Source: Schumannella soli
GTDB taxonomy: Bacteria > Actinomycetota > Actinomycetes > Actinomycetales > Microbacteriaceae
Length of the DNA stretch: 64,000 nt
Assembly (NCBI RefSeq): GCF_006517435.1
Contig: NZ_VHQG01000005.1
Location: forward strand, 124,672 to 188,671
Reading direction: 5' to 3'
In this document: piece by piece, positions 1 to 8,870 of the stretch
Layout of the letters: the number at the start of each line of letters is the position of its first letter
How positions within the stretch are numbered: the stretch's first letter is position 1
Notes under the pieces: model-generated
Told to the model about the DNA's origin: nothing
Database searches by the model: none
Seen by the model: the letters and a program-made list of their open reading frames with translations, nothing else
Position numbers and translations under genes: made by a program

Positions 1-1596
1 GTCGCGAAGGCCGCCAACGCGCTCACCGAGCTCGGGATCGATAAGGGCGACCGCGTCGTCGTCTACCTGCCGGTGCTGCTCGAGACCGTGATCATCACGC
101 TCGCGATCGCCCGCATCGGCGCCATCCACTCGCTCGTCTTCGGCGGCTTCTCGGCGGATGCGCTGCGCTTCCGCGTCGAGGACACGGCTGCGAAGCTGGT
201 CGTCACGACCGACGGGCAGTTCCGTCGCGGCAAGGCCGTTCCGGTGAAGGCCGCCGTCGACGAGGCCGTCGCGGGCGTCGACTCGGTCGAGCACGTGCTC
301 GTGCTGCGCCGCACGGGCGACCAGACCCCGGACATCCCGTGGGCTCAGGGCCGCGACGTCTGGTGGCACGACACCGTCGACGTCGCCCCCGACATCCACG
401 AGCCCGAGTTCTTCGACGCCGAGACGCCGCTGTTCATCATCTACACGAGCGGCACGACCGGGAAGCCGAAGGGCCTCGTGCACACCAGCGGCGGCTACCT
501 CACCCACGCGAGCTGGACGTTCTGGTCGGTCTTCGACGCGAAGCCCGAGACCGACGTCTACTGGTGCACCGCCGACCTGGCCTGGGTCACCGCGCACAGC
601 TACGTGCTCTACGGCCCGCTCACGAACGGCGTCACGAGCGTCATCTACGAGGGCACGCCCGACACCCCCGATCGCGAGCGGCACCTCGAGATCATCGAGC
701 GCTACGGCGTCACGACCTACTACACGGCGCCGACGCTCATCCGCACCTTCATGACCTGGTTCCCGGATGGGCTGCCGGCGTCGCGCGACCTCAGCAGCAT
801 CCGCCTGCTCGGCTCGGTCGGCGAGGCGATCAATCCCGAGGCGTGGGTGTGGTTCCGCGAGCAGTTCGGCGGCTCTCACGCGCCCATCGTCGACACCTGG
901 TGGCAGTCGGAGACGGGCGCCGCGATCCAGGCGCCGCTGCCCGGCGTCGACGTGCTCAAGCCCGGCTCGTCGCTGCGCGCGCTGCCCGGTTTCGCCACGA
1001 GGATTGTGGATGCGAGCGGCGCCGAGGTGCCGCGCGGATCCGGCGGCCTCCTCGTGGTCGAGGGCACCTGGCCCGGGATGTCGCGCACGGTCTGGGGGAA
1101 TCCGGAGCGCTACCGCGACTCCTACTGGGCGCGCTTCGCCGCGCAGGGCTTCTTCCTCTCCGGCGACGGCGCGAAGTACGACGCCGACGGGGATGTGTGG
1201 GTGCTCGGCCGCGTCGACGACGTCATCAACGTCTCGGGCCACCGCCTCTCGACGATCGAGATCGAGTCGGCGCTCGTCGCGCATCCGCGGGTCGGCGAGG
1301 CCGCCGTGGTCGGCGTCGCCGACGAGCTCACCGGCGAGGCCATCGCCGCGTTCGTGATCGCCAACGGGGATGCCGACCCCACCGAGCTGCGTGCCCACGT
1401 GCGCCGCGCGATCGGCCCGGTCGCCACTCCGAAGCACCTCTTCCTCGTGCCCGACCTGCCGAAGACCCGCAGCGGCAAGATCATGCGCCGACTGCTCGTC
1501 GACATCGCCGACGCCCGCCCGCTCGGCGACACGACCTCGCTGCAGGATGAGACCGCGCCCGCGCGCATCCAGGAGGTCGTCGCCGCAAGCCGCTGA
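1..1596 (+). CDS. acsA: acetyl-CoA synthetase, 5' end missing
   Basis: AMP-forming ligase making acetyl-CoA from acetate, ATP and CoA in the cytoplasm. The frame is open from base 1, so the start lies outside the window; 531 codons remain of a family normally near 650 residues. Visible motifs are the AMP-binding loop YTSGTTGKPKG (near base 440), the adenylation motif WWQSETGA (near 900), the hinge region GRVDDVINVSGHR and the C-terminal PKTRSGKIMRR, whose lysine is the usual acetylation target. The first residues seen (ANALTELGIDKGDRVVVYLP) match the AcsA N-terminal half. Propionyl-CoA synthetase is a less likely alternative, because WWQ.ETG and the VYWCTADLAWVTAHSY block are typical of Acs. 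Confidence 0.93.
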   Translation, partial: VAKAANALTELGIDKGDRVVVYLPVLLETVIITLAIARIGAIHSLVFGGFSADALRFRVEDTAAKLVVTTDGQFRRGKAVPVKAAVDEAVAGVDSVEHVLVLRRTGDQTPDIPWAQGRDVWWHDTVDVAPDIHEPEFFDAETPLFIIYTSGTTGKPKGLVHTSGGYLTHASWTFWSVFDAKPETDVYWCTADLAWVTAHSYVLYGPLTNGVTSVIYEGTPDTPDRERHLEIIERYGVTTYYTAPTLIRTFMTWFPDGLPASRDLSSIRLLGSVGEAINPEAWVWFREQFGGSHAPIVDTWWQSETGAAIQAPLPGVDVLKPGSSLRALPGFATRIVDASGAEVPRGSGGLLVVEGTWPGMSRTVWGNPERYRDSYWARFAAQGFFLSGDGAKYDADGDVWVLGRVDDVINVSGHRLSTIEIESALVAHPRVGEAAVVGVADELTGEAIAAFVIANGDADPTELRAHVRRAIGPVATPKHLFLVPDLPKTRSGKIMRRLLVDIADARPLGDTTSLQDETAPARIQEVVAASR

Positions 1597-1732
1597 GCGC
1601 GACGCCCTCCGCGCCGCCCTGCGCCGTCCGCCGGGCGCCGCGCCCGCACACGGCTACCCGCCACCAGTCGCTCTGTTGCGTCGTGTGTCGACCCGATTCG
1701 ACGGGCGGGGCGTCGACGCGCACGATTGCCGC

Positions 1733-3184
1733 ATGACCTCTCCCGACACCACCGGTGCGCGTCAGATCCGCTTCAACGCCTTCGACATGAACTGCGTCGC
1801 GCACCAGTCGTCGGGCCTGTGGCGTCACCCCGACGACCGCTCCGACACCTACAACACCCTCGAGTACTGGACCGAGCTGGCGAAGCTGCTCGAGAAGGGC
1901 ACCTTCGACGGCATCTTCATCGCGGATGTGCTCGGCACCTACGACGTCTACGGATCGAGCAACGAGGCCGCGATCCGCAACGGCGCCCAGGTGCCCGTCA
2001 ACGACCCGCTGCTGCTGGTGAGCGCGATGGCGCTCGTCACCGAGCACCTCGGCTTCGGCGTCACCGCCGGCACGGCCTACGAGCATCCCTATCCCTTCGC
2101 CCGTCGCCTGACGACGCTCGACCACCTCACGAAGGGCCGCGTCGGCTGGAACGTCGTCACCGGCTACCTGCCGAGCGCCGCCCGCAACATGGGGCACGAC
2201 GACCAGCTCGAGCACGACGACCGCTACGACCACGCCGACGAGTACCTCGAGGTGCTCTACAAGCTGTGGGAGGGGTCGTGGCAAGACGACGCCGTCGTCA
2301 AGGACCGCGAGCGCGGCATCTTCACCGACCCGGCGAAGGTGCACGAGATCGGGCACCAGGGCAAGCACTTCACGGTGCCCGGCATCCACATCTCCGAGCC
2401 CTCGCCGCAGCGCACCCCGGTGATCTACCAGGCCGGCGCCTCGTCGCGCGGCATCGGCTTCGCCGCCGGCAACGCCGAGGCGATCTTCGTCGCCGCGCCC
2501 TCCAAGGAGGTGCTGCGCTCGACGGTCAGCAAGATCCGCGACGCGCTCGAGGCCGCCGGCCGCGACCGCTACTCGGCGAAGATCTACACGCTGCTGACCG
2601 TCATCACCGACGCGACCCCCGAGAAGGCCCAGGCCAAGCTCGAGGACTACCTGCAGTACACGAGCGCCGAGGGCGCCCTGACGTTCATGTCCGGGTGGAT
2701 GGGCGTCGACCTGTCGCAGTACGAGCTCGACGAGCCGGTCGGCAACGTGAAGTCGAACGCGATCCAGTCGGTGCTGACGAACCTGCAGCAGGAGAAGGAT
2801 CTCGGCCGCGAGTGGACCGTCGGCGACCTCGCCCGCCAGGGCGCGATCGGCGGACTCGGGCCGTTCATCGTCGGCTCGGGCGAGCAGATCGCCGACGAGC
2901 TGCAGTCGTGGGTCGACGAGACCGACGTCGACGGCTTCAACCTCGCCTACGCGATCACCCCCGGCACCTTCGAGGACATCGTCGAGTTCGTCATCCCGAT
3001 CCTGCGCGAGCGCGGCGTGTACCCGACCGAGTACCAGCCGGGCACCCTGCGCCAGAAGCTGCACGGGCGTGGCGACCGCCTGCCCGAGGAGCACAAGGGC
3101 GCTTCGTTCCGCTACCGCGCCGGCGACGCCGAGACCTCCGACGACGTGGATGCGGCTGCCGAGCCGGTCGCCGCGCAGGTCTGA
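1733..3184 (+). CDS. NtaA/DszA-family FMN-dependent monooxygenase
   Basis: Flavin-dependent monooxygenase of the bacterial-luciferase superfamily (NtaA/SnaA/DszA branch, 483 aa). Such enzymes use FMNH2 and O2 to oxidise sulfur- or nitrogen-containing small molecules. Family signatures are WRHPDDRSDTYNTLEYW near the N-terminus, KLLEKGTFDGIFIADVL, GRVGWNVVTGY, and PVIYQAGASSRGIGFAA in the second half. The start was chosen where similarity to the family begins; the open frame continues upstream without typical sequence. The next gene is an FMN reductase 46 bp downstream, so the pair forms a self-contained two-component system. The substrate cannot be told from sequence; sulfone or alkanesulfonate scavenging is plausible. 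Confidence 0.85.
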   Translation: MTSPDTTGARQIRFNAFDMNCVAHQSSGLWRHPDDRSDTYNTLEYWTELAKLLEKGTFDGIFIADVLGTYDVYGSSNEAAIRNGAQVPVNDPLLLVSAMALVTEHLGFGVTAGTAYEHPYPFARRLTTLDHLTKGRVGWNVVTGYLPSAARNMGHDDQLEHDDRYDHADEYLEVLYKLWEGSWQDDAVVKDRERGIFTDPAKVHEIGHQGKHFTVPGIHISEPSPQRTPVIYQAGASSRGIGFAAGNAEAIFVAAPSKEVLRSTVSKIRDALEAAGRDRYSAKIYTLLTVITDATPEKAQAKLEDYLQYTSAEGALTFMSGWMGVDLSQYELDEPVGNVKSNAIQSVLTNLQQEKDLGREWTVGDLARQGAIGGLGPFIVGSGEQIADELQSWVDETDVDGFNLAYAITPGTFEDIVEFVIPILRERGVYPTEYQPGTLRQKLHGRGDRLPEEHKGASFRYRAGDAETSDDVDAAAEPVAAQV

Positions 3185-3230
3185 TCCTCATCCTCGCGGC
3201 CCGGCCGCACCCGACCACCAGGAGCGCACC

Positions 3231-3815
3231 ATGTCAGGTCTGAAGATCGTCGCCGTGAGCGGAAGCCCGACGGCGCCGTCGCGCACGACGGCGCTCGTCG
3301 ACGACGTGGCGCGCAACGTCGCCGAGCAGGTCGACGGCGAGGCCCGGCTCATCGAGCTCGCTCCGCTGCTCGGCGGGCTCGGCCAGGCGGTGTGGCGCGA
3401 CCAGCTCGACCCCGTCGTGCAGGAGGCGCTGGATGCGGTCGAGCAGGCCGACGTGCTCGTCGTCGGCTCGCCCGCCTACCGGGCCAGCTACACGGGCCTG
3501 TTCAAGCTGTTCTTCGACCACATCGGCCAGTACGCGCTCGTCGACAAGCCCGTGCTGCTGACCGCGACGGGCGGAAGCGACCGGCACGCGCTGCTCGTCG
3601 AGCACCAGATGCGGCCGCTGTTCGGCTTCTTCCAGGCGCACACGCTGCCGCTCGGCATCTTCGCCAGCGAGGCCGACTTCGAGAACTACCGGGTCATGAG
3701 CGACGACCTGCGCGCCCGCATCGATCTGTCGATCCGCCGCGCGCTGCCGTTCATCCGCGCGGGCGCCGCCGACCGTGACGCGCTGGCCGGCGCCTCCCGC
3801 GCCGACGCCTTCTGA
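3231..3815 (+). CDS. NAD(P)H-dependent FMN reductase (SsuE/MsuE-like)
   Basis: Flavodoxin-fold reductase of 194 aa that would supply FMNH2 to the monooxygenase just upstream. The N-terminal phosphate-binding stretch VAVSGSPTAPSRTTAL and the VVGSPAYRASYTGLFKLFFD segment are characteristic of the SsuE/MsuE reductase family, as is KPVLLTATGGSDRHALLVEHQMRPLFGFF. The ATG is preceded by an AGGAG-type ribosome binding site within CAGGAGCGCACC. Same strand and close spacing suggest cotranscription with the monooxygenase. A dispersed palindromic repeat begins 12 bp after its stop. Confidence 0.88.
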   Translation: MSGLKIVAVSGSPTAPSRTTALVDDVARNVAEQVDGEARLIELAPLLGGLGQAVWRDQLDPVVQEALDAVEQADVLVVGSPAYRASYTGLFKLFFDHIGQYALVDKPVLLTATGGSDRHALLVEHQMRPLFGFFQAHTLPLGIFASEADFENYRVMSDDLRARIDLSIRRALPFIRAGAADRDALAGASRADAF

Positions 3816-3827
3816 CCCGGGCTCCTG

Positions 3828-3893
3828 CAGGATCGCGCGGCGATCCTGGTCTCGCCGCGCGAGATCGTGCGGCGCGAGCGAGATCGTGCGGCG
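3828..3893. repeat. dispersed palindromic intergenic repeat, copy 1
   Basis: This 66-bp element lies between convergent genes. It starts with a near-palindrome (core AGGATCGCGCGGCGATCCT) followed by two copies of ATCGTGCGGCG (3864-3874 and 3883-3893). The reverse complement of 53169-53234 aligns to it without gaps at roughly 57 of 66 positions by eye. The 21-bp core also occurs inverted at 41096-41116. It is a REP-like repeat of unknown function, possibly also helping to terminate transcription. Confidence 0.7.
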
Positions 3894-3912
3894 ATGAGGG
3901 CGTCCCCCGCGG

Positions 3913-4641
3913 TCAGAGGTAGCGCGAGAGGAACACGCGCAGCAGGTCGTGCGAGGCGCTGACGTCCTCGCGCCCGGCGCGCTCGAGCACCGCATCCAGC
4001 TCGTCGGGTTCGAAGTAGCCGTTCTCGCGGTAGATGCGCACCCGGTAGGCGAGGTCGTCGAAGGCCAGCTCGGGGTGGAACTGCGTCGCGTACTGGTTCT
4101 CGCCCACGCGGAACGCCTGCACGGGCGCGTTCTCTCCCGTCGCGAGCAGCACCGCGTGCGACGGCAGCGCGCTGATCGCCTCCTTGTGCCCGACGTAGGA
4201 GTGGAACACCTCGGGCATCGCGCCGAACACCGGGTCGGCGCGGCCGGCCTCGGTGAGGCGGATGGGGATCGCGGCCACGTCCTCGCCGTACTGCCGGTCG
4301 ATCACGGCGCCCTCGTGCCGACCGAGCGTGCCGACGCCGTAGCAGGCGCCGAAGAAGGGGATGTCGCGCTCGAGCACCCGGTCGAGCATCCGCTGCAGCT
4401 CGGCCTCGACGCGCTTCTGGGTCGCGCTCTTCTCGTGCTCCGGGTCGGTGACCGTGAACGGGCTGCCGGTCACGACGACCGCGGCGAAGTCGGCGGCGTC
4501 GAGCGCGTCGAGACTGGCCAGGTCGGCGCGGTGGTGGTGGATGCGCTCGGTCGGCACCCCGCCGAAGCTCGAGATCGCCCGCACCTCCGCCGCGAGCGCG
4601 GTCTCGTCGTCGCGCGAGGTGATGACGAGCACGGAGGACAT
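3913..4641 (-). CDS. class I glutamine amidotransferase
   Basis: Stand-alone class I glutamine amidotransferase domain (242 aa) resembling the GATase half of GMP synthase. The nucleophile is Cys100 in FFGACYGVGTLG, and the His-Glu partners are H189 and E191 in QFHPEL. The protein has no synthetase domain, so its ammonia acceptor is unknown; many such proteins carry only a generic annotation, and some act as gamma-glutamyl hydrolases or peptidases. The start is fixed by a TAGGCT hexamer 6 nt upstream of the ATG with no ribosome binding site, indicating a leaderless transcript. Its 3' end faces the FMN reductase across the palindromic repeat. Confidence 0.85.
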   Translation of the reverse strand: MSSVLVITSRDDETALAAEVRAISSFGGVPTERIHHHRADLASLDALDAADFAAVVVTGSPFTVTDPEHEKSATQKRVEAELQRMLDRVLERDIPFFGACYGVGTLGRHEGAVIDRQYGEDVAAIPIRLTEAGRADPVFGAMPEVFHSYVGHKEAISALPSHAVLLATGENAPVQAFRVGENQYATQFHPELAFDDLAYRVRIYRENGYFEPDELDAVLERAGREDVSASHDLLRVFLSRYL

Positions 4642-4647
4642 GCGCCG

Positions 4648-4653
4648 AGCCTA
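4648..4653 (-). promoter_or_regulatory. leaderless -10 element of the amidotransferase gene
   Basis: TAGGCT on the minus strand lies 6 nt before the ATG at 4641, so transcription would start at or next to the start codon. Confidence 0.6.
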
Positions 4654-5058
4654 GGACGCGGGGCGTCGCGGGGCGCCTCGGAGCGTCGCGCGACGCAACA
4701 CAGCGTGTTCTGCGCGGCGCGTGGTCGAGGGCCGCTCCGCCGGTGATCTCGTGGCCGTCGCGCTCGCATCGCCGCGGTGGCCCCCGAGCGAGGGACGCCC
4801 CGGAAACAGTGCGATAACGGTGCCGTTCTCAGGGCCTGCACCCCTCGACCGAGCGTTCTGCCGTCCGGTAATATCACGAGGCCTGCGTCATCCGCGCAGC
4901 ACCCGCCGCCTCCCACGAAGAAGAGCATGGCTGACGATTCGATCTCCCTGAGCCGCGACGCGGCCGCCCGCCCCGACGGTCCGTCGTGGTGGTACCCCGG
5001 CGCACCGGCCGGCCGCTCCGCCGCCGATGAGGGCCGTGAAGTCGAGGGAAACACGCGG

Positions 5059-5064
5059 TACTCT
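5059..5064 (+). promoter_or_regulatory. leaderless -10 element of the 5071 gene
   Basis: TACTCT followed by 6 nt and ATG at 5071. This match to the pattern seen throughout the window is the reason for choosing 5071 rather than 4927 as the start. Confidence 0.5.
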
Positions 5065-5070
5065 CGCGGC

Positions 5071-5523
5071 ATGGATGCTCGGGCCGTCGCCTCGGAGCTC
5101 ACCGCACGTCTGGCGCAGCTCGGCATCGGGCACACCGTCGAGGTCGTGCAGGGGGCCCAGGCCGATGGCGTGCTCGTGCGCAGCCCCTACGCCGAGCCGG
5201 TCACCGTCGTCGAGAACGACAGCCGTTTCACGCTCGTCGCCCGCGGTTCCGACGGCGGAGCGAAGCTCGTCGACACCGAGCTCGCCGCCGAGGCGCCGGT
5301 CGAGCTGCTCGCGCTCTACCTCGCCTTCCACTCGCTCTGGGCGATGAAGCGCACCGTCGACCGCCACGGCCCCGAGGCCGTCGCCCGGCGCATGCCGAAC
5401 CTGCTCACCCACCAGCAGCTGGTGATCACCTTCATCGCGGCGTCGCTCACCTCGCCCGAGGACGGCATCCGCACCTACGCCACCGGTCTCATGACCACGG
5501 CGACCAACATGCTCCGCGCCTGA
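5071..5523 (+). CDS. conserved-looking protein of unknown function
   Basis: A protein of 150 aa that I do not recognise. It has no signal peptide or membrane segment. The N-terminal half looks like an alpha/beta domain (LTARLAQLGIGHTVEVVQ followed by strand-rich VLVRSPYAEPVTVVEND). The C-terminal half is helical and rich in Leu and Ala, with KRTVDRHGPEAVARRMPNLL. Codon use is native. The start is set by the TACTCT-N6-ATG arrangement; an in-frame ATG at 4927 with GAAGAAGAG upstream would give a 198-aa form. It converges on the lipid locus across a strong hairpin. Confidence 0.6.
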   Translation: MDARAVASELTARLAQLGIGHTVEVVQGAQADGVLVRSPYAEPVTVVENDSRFTLVARGSDGGAKLVDTELAAEAPVELLALYLAFHSLWAMKRTVDRHGPEAVARRMPNLLTHQQLVITFIAASLTSPEDGIRTYATGLMTTATNMLRA

Positions 5524-5540
5524 CGCGCGCCCGGGCCGAA

Positions 5541-5581
5541 CGAGAAGAGCCCCGCGACCGTGAGGTCCGGGGCTCTTCTCG
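5541..5581. terminator. bidirectional hairpin terminator
   Basis: Perfect 14-bp arms (CGAGAAGAGCCCCG at 5541-5554 with its complement at 5568-5581) enclose a second GACC/GGTC stem. It lies between convergent stop codons and serves the 5071 gene and the minus-strand lipid operon. Confidence 0.8.
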
Positions 5582-5614
5582 TCGATGCGAGCGCAGCGCA
5601 GCGCGGTGCGCGCC

Positions 5615-6451
5615 TCAGGCGGCGGCCGGCTCCGGCGTCGGCTCGAGGTCCTCGGCGGTGATGCCGCGCGCCTCGAGCGAGTTCTCGACGATCGTGAGGC
5701 CGTCGAGTCCGGGCAGGCGGGCGATGTGGGTGTCGATGCCGCGCACGAGCTTGCGGCCCTCGGATCCCTGGAACAGGTGTCCCATGACGTGCTTGACCTC
5801 GTCGGGCTCGGCGATGGTCGAGCCGACCGGACCCCAGAACTTGCGCAGCGCGAAGCGGGCGATCACGCGGGCCTTCTTGCTCTTCGCGAGGCGCTCGCGG
5901 GCCTGGGTGGCGTAGAAGGCGACGTGCTTGGTCTCCTGCTGCGCGATCCGCTTCAGCAGCTCGGCGAGCACCGGGTGCTCCGAGCCCTCGAGCGCGGCGA
6001 GGCGGTGGTAGGCGGCGTTGGCCGACCACTCGTTGGCGGCGCCCCACGCCATGTGCACGGCGGCGAAGTCGAGGCCGATGAGGTTCGAGCCGAACGACTG
6101 CTTGATCGGGTCGAGGCGGTCCTTGAATCCGAGCTTGAGGCGCTTGGCCTTGAGGGCGCTGTAGTCGACGTGGATGCCGTGGCGCTCGAGCACCGCGGCG
6201 AGGGCCTCGCCGTGCCAGAACTCCTCGCGGTTCCACATCGTCATGAACGCCGCGATCTCGGGCTCCTTGTGCGACGGCGTGGTGAGCATGTCGCGCAGGT
6301 AGCAGACCGTGTGGTACTCGACGTCGCACATGTAGCGCAGGCTGCGCAGCGTGTGCTCGGGGAGGGGATTGCGCTCGAACTCGTCGAAGTCGAGGTCGGC
6401 CCAGCCGACGGCGTCGCTGGCGCGGGTGTACTTGACGATGTCGAAAGCCAT
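5615..6451 (-). CDS. ferritin-like diiron protein A (intact metal site)
   Basis: Four-helix ferritin-like protein, 278 aa. The residues make a complete dinuclear iron set: E45, E77-x-x-H80 (EEFWH), E141 and E173-x-x-H176 (ETKH). The E/ExxH/E/ExxH order and spacing match acyl-ACP-desaturase and R2-type oxidases. An O2-activating oxidase or desaturase acting on a lipid is the natural inference; this exact family is unknown to me. It is the third gene of a minus-strand operon, 16 bp after the reductase fusion, and is paralogous to protein B at 8867-9691. The start at ATG 6451 fits MAFDIVKYTR; a GTG at 6466 is an alternative. A TAGGGT lies 13 nt upstream of the ATG. Confidence 0.8.
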   Translation of the reverse strand: MAFDIVKYTRASDAVGWADLDFDEFERNPLPEHTLRSLRYMCDVEYHTVCYLRDMLTTPSHKEPEIAAFMTMWNREEFWHGEALAAVLERHGIHVDYSALKAKRLKLGFKDRLDPIKQSFGSNLIGLDFAAVHMAWGAANEWSANAAYHRLAALEGSEHPVLAELLKRIAQQETKHVAFYATQARERLAKSKKARVIARFALRKFWGPVGSTIAEPDEVKHVMGHLFQGSEGRKLVRGIDTHIARLPGLDGLTIVENSLEARGITAEDLEPTPEPAAA

Positions 6452-6467
6452 GCGCGGTGCGCGCACC

Positions 6468-8870
6468 CTACTCGGGGGTGCGCTCTCCTTCCTCGGCGGG
6501 CGAGTCTGTGGGCGAAGCGGCGGCAGCGGGAGCGGCCGGTGAAGCGGATGCGGCAGCAGCCGCGGCGGGCGTCGCAGCGGAAGCGGTCGACGCCGAAGCC
6601 ATCACATCACGACTGGCCTCAGAACCGCCCGACTTCCACTTGACGATCCTCCATGCTCTTCGGAGCGCCTCGCGGGAGAGTTCGGCGTCGGGGTTCACGG
6701 CGGTGACGTTGCCGACGAGCCCGAGCCATCCGAGGTCGGAGTGGTTGTCGCCGTAGCCGTACGACTGGCTGAGGTTGATGCCGTGCTCGTCGGCGTAGCG
6801 ACGCAGCCAGGCGCCGCGCGCCTCATCCACCAGCGGAGGCTTCGCCAGATAGCCGGTGAGCACGCCGTTGCGCTCGTGCATGGTCGAGCCGACGACCTCG
6901 TCGAAGAGGTGCTCGAGCGGGGCCGCGAGCAGGCCGATCGAGCCGGTGACGAGGATGGTGCGGTGCCCGGCGGCGCGGTGCTCCTTGATGCGGGCGATCG
7001 CGTCGGCGCTGGTGTGGCGGCGCATGGTGTCGGCGTAGCCGCGGCGCACGATCTTCTCGAGGCGCTCGACGGGCATGCCCGAGTAGCGGCGCAGGAAGGC
7101 GCGGATGAACTCGCCGCGGTCGCGGCGCTCGGCGCGCAGGTAGCCGGGCACCGATCCGAGCAGGCGGGCGACCTCGCCGGGCCAGGCGGCCTTGCGGAAA
7201 CCGGAGGAGCGCACCCAGAGGTACTGCTCGACGATGTTCGAGTCGACGACGGTTCCCTCGAGGTCGAACACGGCGACGACGTCGCTGCGCTCGGGCAGGG
7301 CCTTGGGCGTCTGCGGGCGGTTCGCGATGCGCGTGGCCGCCTGCTTGCGCCGGCGGTAGGCGTTCGTCATCTCGGTGATCGCCGGGAAGTGCACGTTCTG
7401 CAGGTAGTCGTCCCAGTCGATCCGCTCGACGTCGAAGCCGCGGTCGTCGCGCAGCTTCGCCGGCAGGGCGGCGTTGAGGGCGCGCGTGTTGCGGTCGTCG
7501 AAGATGATCTCCGACTGCACGTAGGCGCGGTACAGGTCGGTGAAGTTCTGCAGTGTCTCGATGCCGGCCTTGGTCTTGGCCAGCTCGGCCTGCCACTCGC
7601 GGGTGCGGTCGGTCGAGGGGATGCGCGAGATCGCGAGCTCCTGCAGGCCCGTCCAGCGCTTGGCGAGGGCGAGGTCGCGGGCGACCTTGCGCTCGCCCGG
7701 GAACTTCCAGTTCGGCACCGTGACGTGCCCGTCGCCCTTCGGCATCGGGTGCTCGGTGTAGTAGTGCCGCACGTTCTCGAACATGCGGTGGAACGGGATG
7801 GGGTTCGAGGCGCCCGAGGCGACGTGGAAGTACTCCGGCTCGCTCTTCGGTGCGGGGTTCGCGGCGGCGGCGATGATCGCGTTGACCACGAAGTCGACCG
7901 GGATGAGGTCGAGGATGCTGTCGGGCAGACCCGGGAACTCGGGCAGCTGGCCGCGGCCGTAGGCGAGGATCAGCGGGTCGGCGACCTTGAAGCCGTCGAT
8001 CCAGCCCGGGAAGGGGTGCTGGAAGGCGCTCTCGATGATCGTGGGGCGCACGATCGAGAGGGTGTGGCCGGCCTGGCCCCACATGGTCTCGGCGGCGCGC
8101 TCGGCGAAGGCCTTGGTGAGCGTGTAGACGTCGGTCCAGCCGAGGCTCTGGGCGCGCATCCGGCCCGCGGAGACGAGCTCGTCGTTGACCCACTCGACGC
8201 GGGAGGCCTCGGCGGCGGCGGCGACGGCCTGCGGTCCCTGCTTGCCGTGTTTGGCGCGCGCGGCGGCGATGAACTTCTGCAGCACCTCGGGCCGGCGCGA
8301 GGCGAGCTCGACCTCCTTCGCGGTCTGCCGTGCGGCCTCGAACTCGGCGCGCCAGTCGACGTCGTGAACGAGGCTGGCCTCGGGGGCGATGCCCTTGCGC
8401 AGACCGCCGACGTAGCAGGTGGAGACGTGCACGACGTGCGGGTCACTGCCGCTCGCGAGCACGGCCTCGTAGAGGCCGATGGCGCCGCCGACGTTGTCTT
8501 CGAAGGCGCGCTGGATCGGCGGGTCGAACGAGACCGACGCGGCCGAGTGGATGACGACATCCAGATCCGAGGGCAGCTGCGGGATCGAGGTGAGCCCGCC
8601 GTCGACCACCGTGATGCGAGCGGCGAAGGCCTCGGCCGCGGCCTCCTCGCCGACGGCCTCACGCCACTTCGAGAAGACGGGCTTCTTCAGCAGCTGGCGC
8701 ACGCGGTGCTCGGCGCTCTGCGAGCCCTTGCCGCGGATCAGGACCGAGACCCGGGTGTCGGGATGCTGCGACAGCAGCCGCTCGAGCACAGCCTGTCCTA
8801 CGAAACCGGTCGCGCCGGTGAGGAAGACGTGCGCGGAGCCGAGATCGGTCTTGGCGCGTTTCGGGGTCAC
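6468..8870 (-). CDS. fatty acyl reductase fused to HAD-IB phosphatase
   Basis: Two-domain protein of 800 aa. Residues ~10-500 form an extended short-chain dehydrogenase of the fatty-acyl-CoA-reductase (male-sterility) type, with NADP loop TGATGFVG (18-25), S150 and Y249-TLT-K253. Such domains reduce fatty acyl-CoA to aldehyde or alcohol. Residues ~528-750 are a HAD-IB phosphatase: motif I D536-L-E538-G-T540, T642 in ILVTGS, K677, and GDNHSD (D708, D712). Motif I has Glu where the catalytic acid/base is normally Asp. The tail from ~755 is Ala/Pro/Ser-rich and disordered. The GTG start overlaps the stop of ferritin-like B by GTGA, implying translational coupling. The role inferred is fatty alcohol supply for ether lipids. 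Confidence 0.85.
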   Translation of the reverse strand: MTPKRAKTDLGSAHVFLTGATGFVGQAVLERLLSQHPDTRVSVLIRGKGSQSAEHRVRQLLKKPVFSKWREAVGEEAAAEAFAARITVVDGGLTSIPQLPSDLDVVIHSAASVSFDPPIQRAFEDNVGGAIGLYEAVLASGSDPHVVHVSTCYVGGLRKGIAPEASLVHDVDWRAEFEAARQTAKEVELASRRPEVLQKFIAAARAKHGKQGPQAVAAAAEASRVEWVNDELVSAGRMRAQSLGWTDVYTLTKAFAERAAETMWGQAGHTLSIVRPTIIESAFQHPFPGWIDGFKVADPLILAYGRGQLPEFPGLPDSILDLIPVDFVVNAIIAAAANPAPKSEPEYFHVASGASNPIPFHRMFENVRHYYTEHPMPKGDGHVTVPNWKFPGERKVARDLALAKRWTGLQELAISRIPSTDRTREWQAELAKTKAGIETLQNFTDLYRAYVQSEIIFDDRNTRALNAALPAKLRDDRGFDVERIDWDDYLQNVHFPAITEMTNAYRRRKQAATRIANRPQTPKALPERSDVVAVFDLEGTVVDSNIVEQYLWVRSSGFRKAAWPGEVARLLGSVPGYLRAERRDRGEFIRAFLRRYSGMPVERLEKIVRRGYADTMRRHTSADAIARIKEHRAAGHRTILVTGSIGLLAAPLEHLFDEVVGSTMHERNGVLTGYLAKPPLVDEARGAWLRRYADEHGINLSQSYGYGDNHSDLGWLGLVGNVTAVNPDAELSREALRRAWRIVKWKSGGSEASRDVMASASTASAATPAAAAAASASPAAPAAAASPTDSPAEEGERTPE

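Larger units (their letters stand above)
4642..5070. other. 429-bp divergent intergenic region
   Basis: Lies between the divergent amidotransferase and the unknown gene at 5071. It holds both leaderless-type -10 elements at its edges and a good isolated TAATAT at 4869-4874, which could drive a longer transcript. A frame starting at ATG 4927 reads into the 5071 gene in frame and may be its true N-terminus. I see no other gene. Confidence 0.5.

Noticed and set aside
4927-5070. Longer N-terminus or separate small gene at ATG 4927
   Set aside because: Third-position GC falls toward 5070 and the TACTCT-N6-ATG at 5071 fits the local start pattern better. Kept only as an alternative start.
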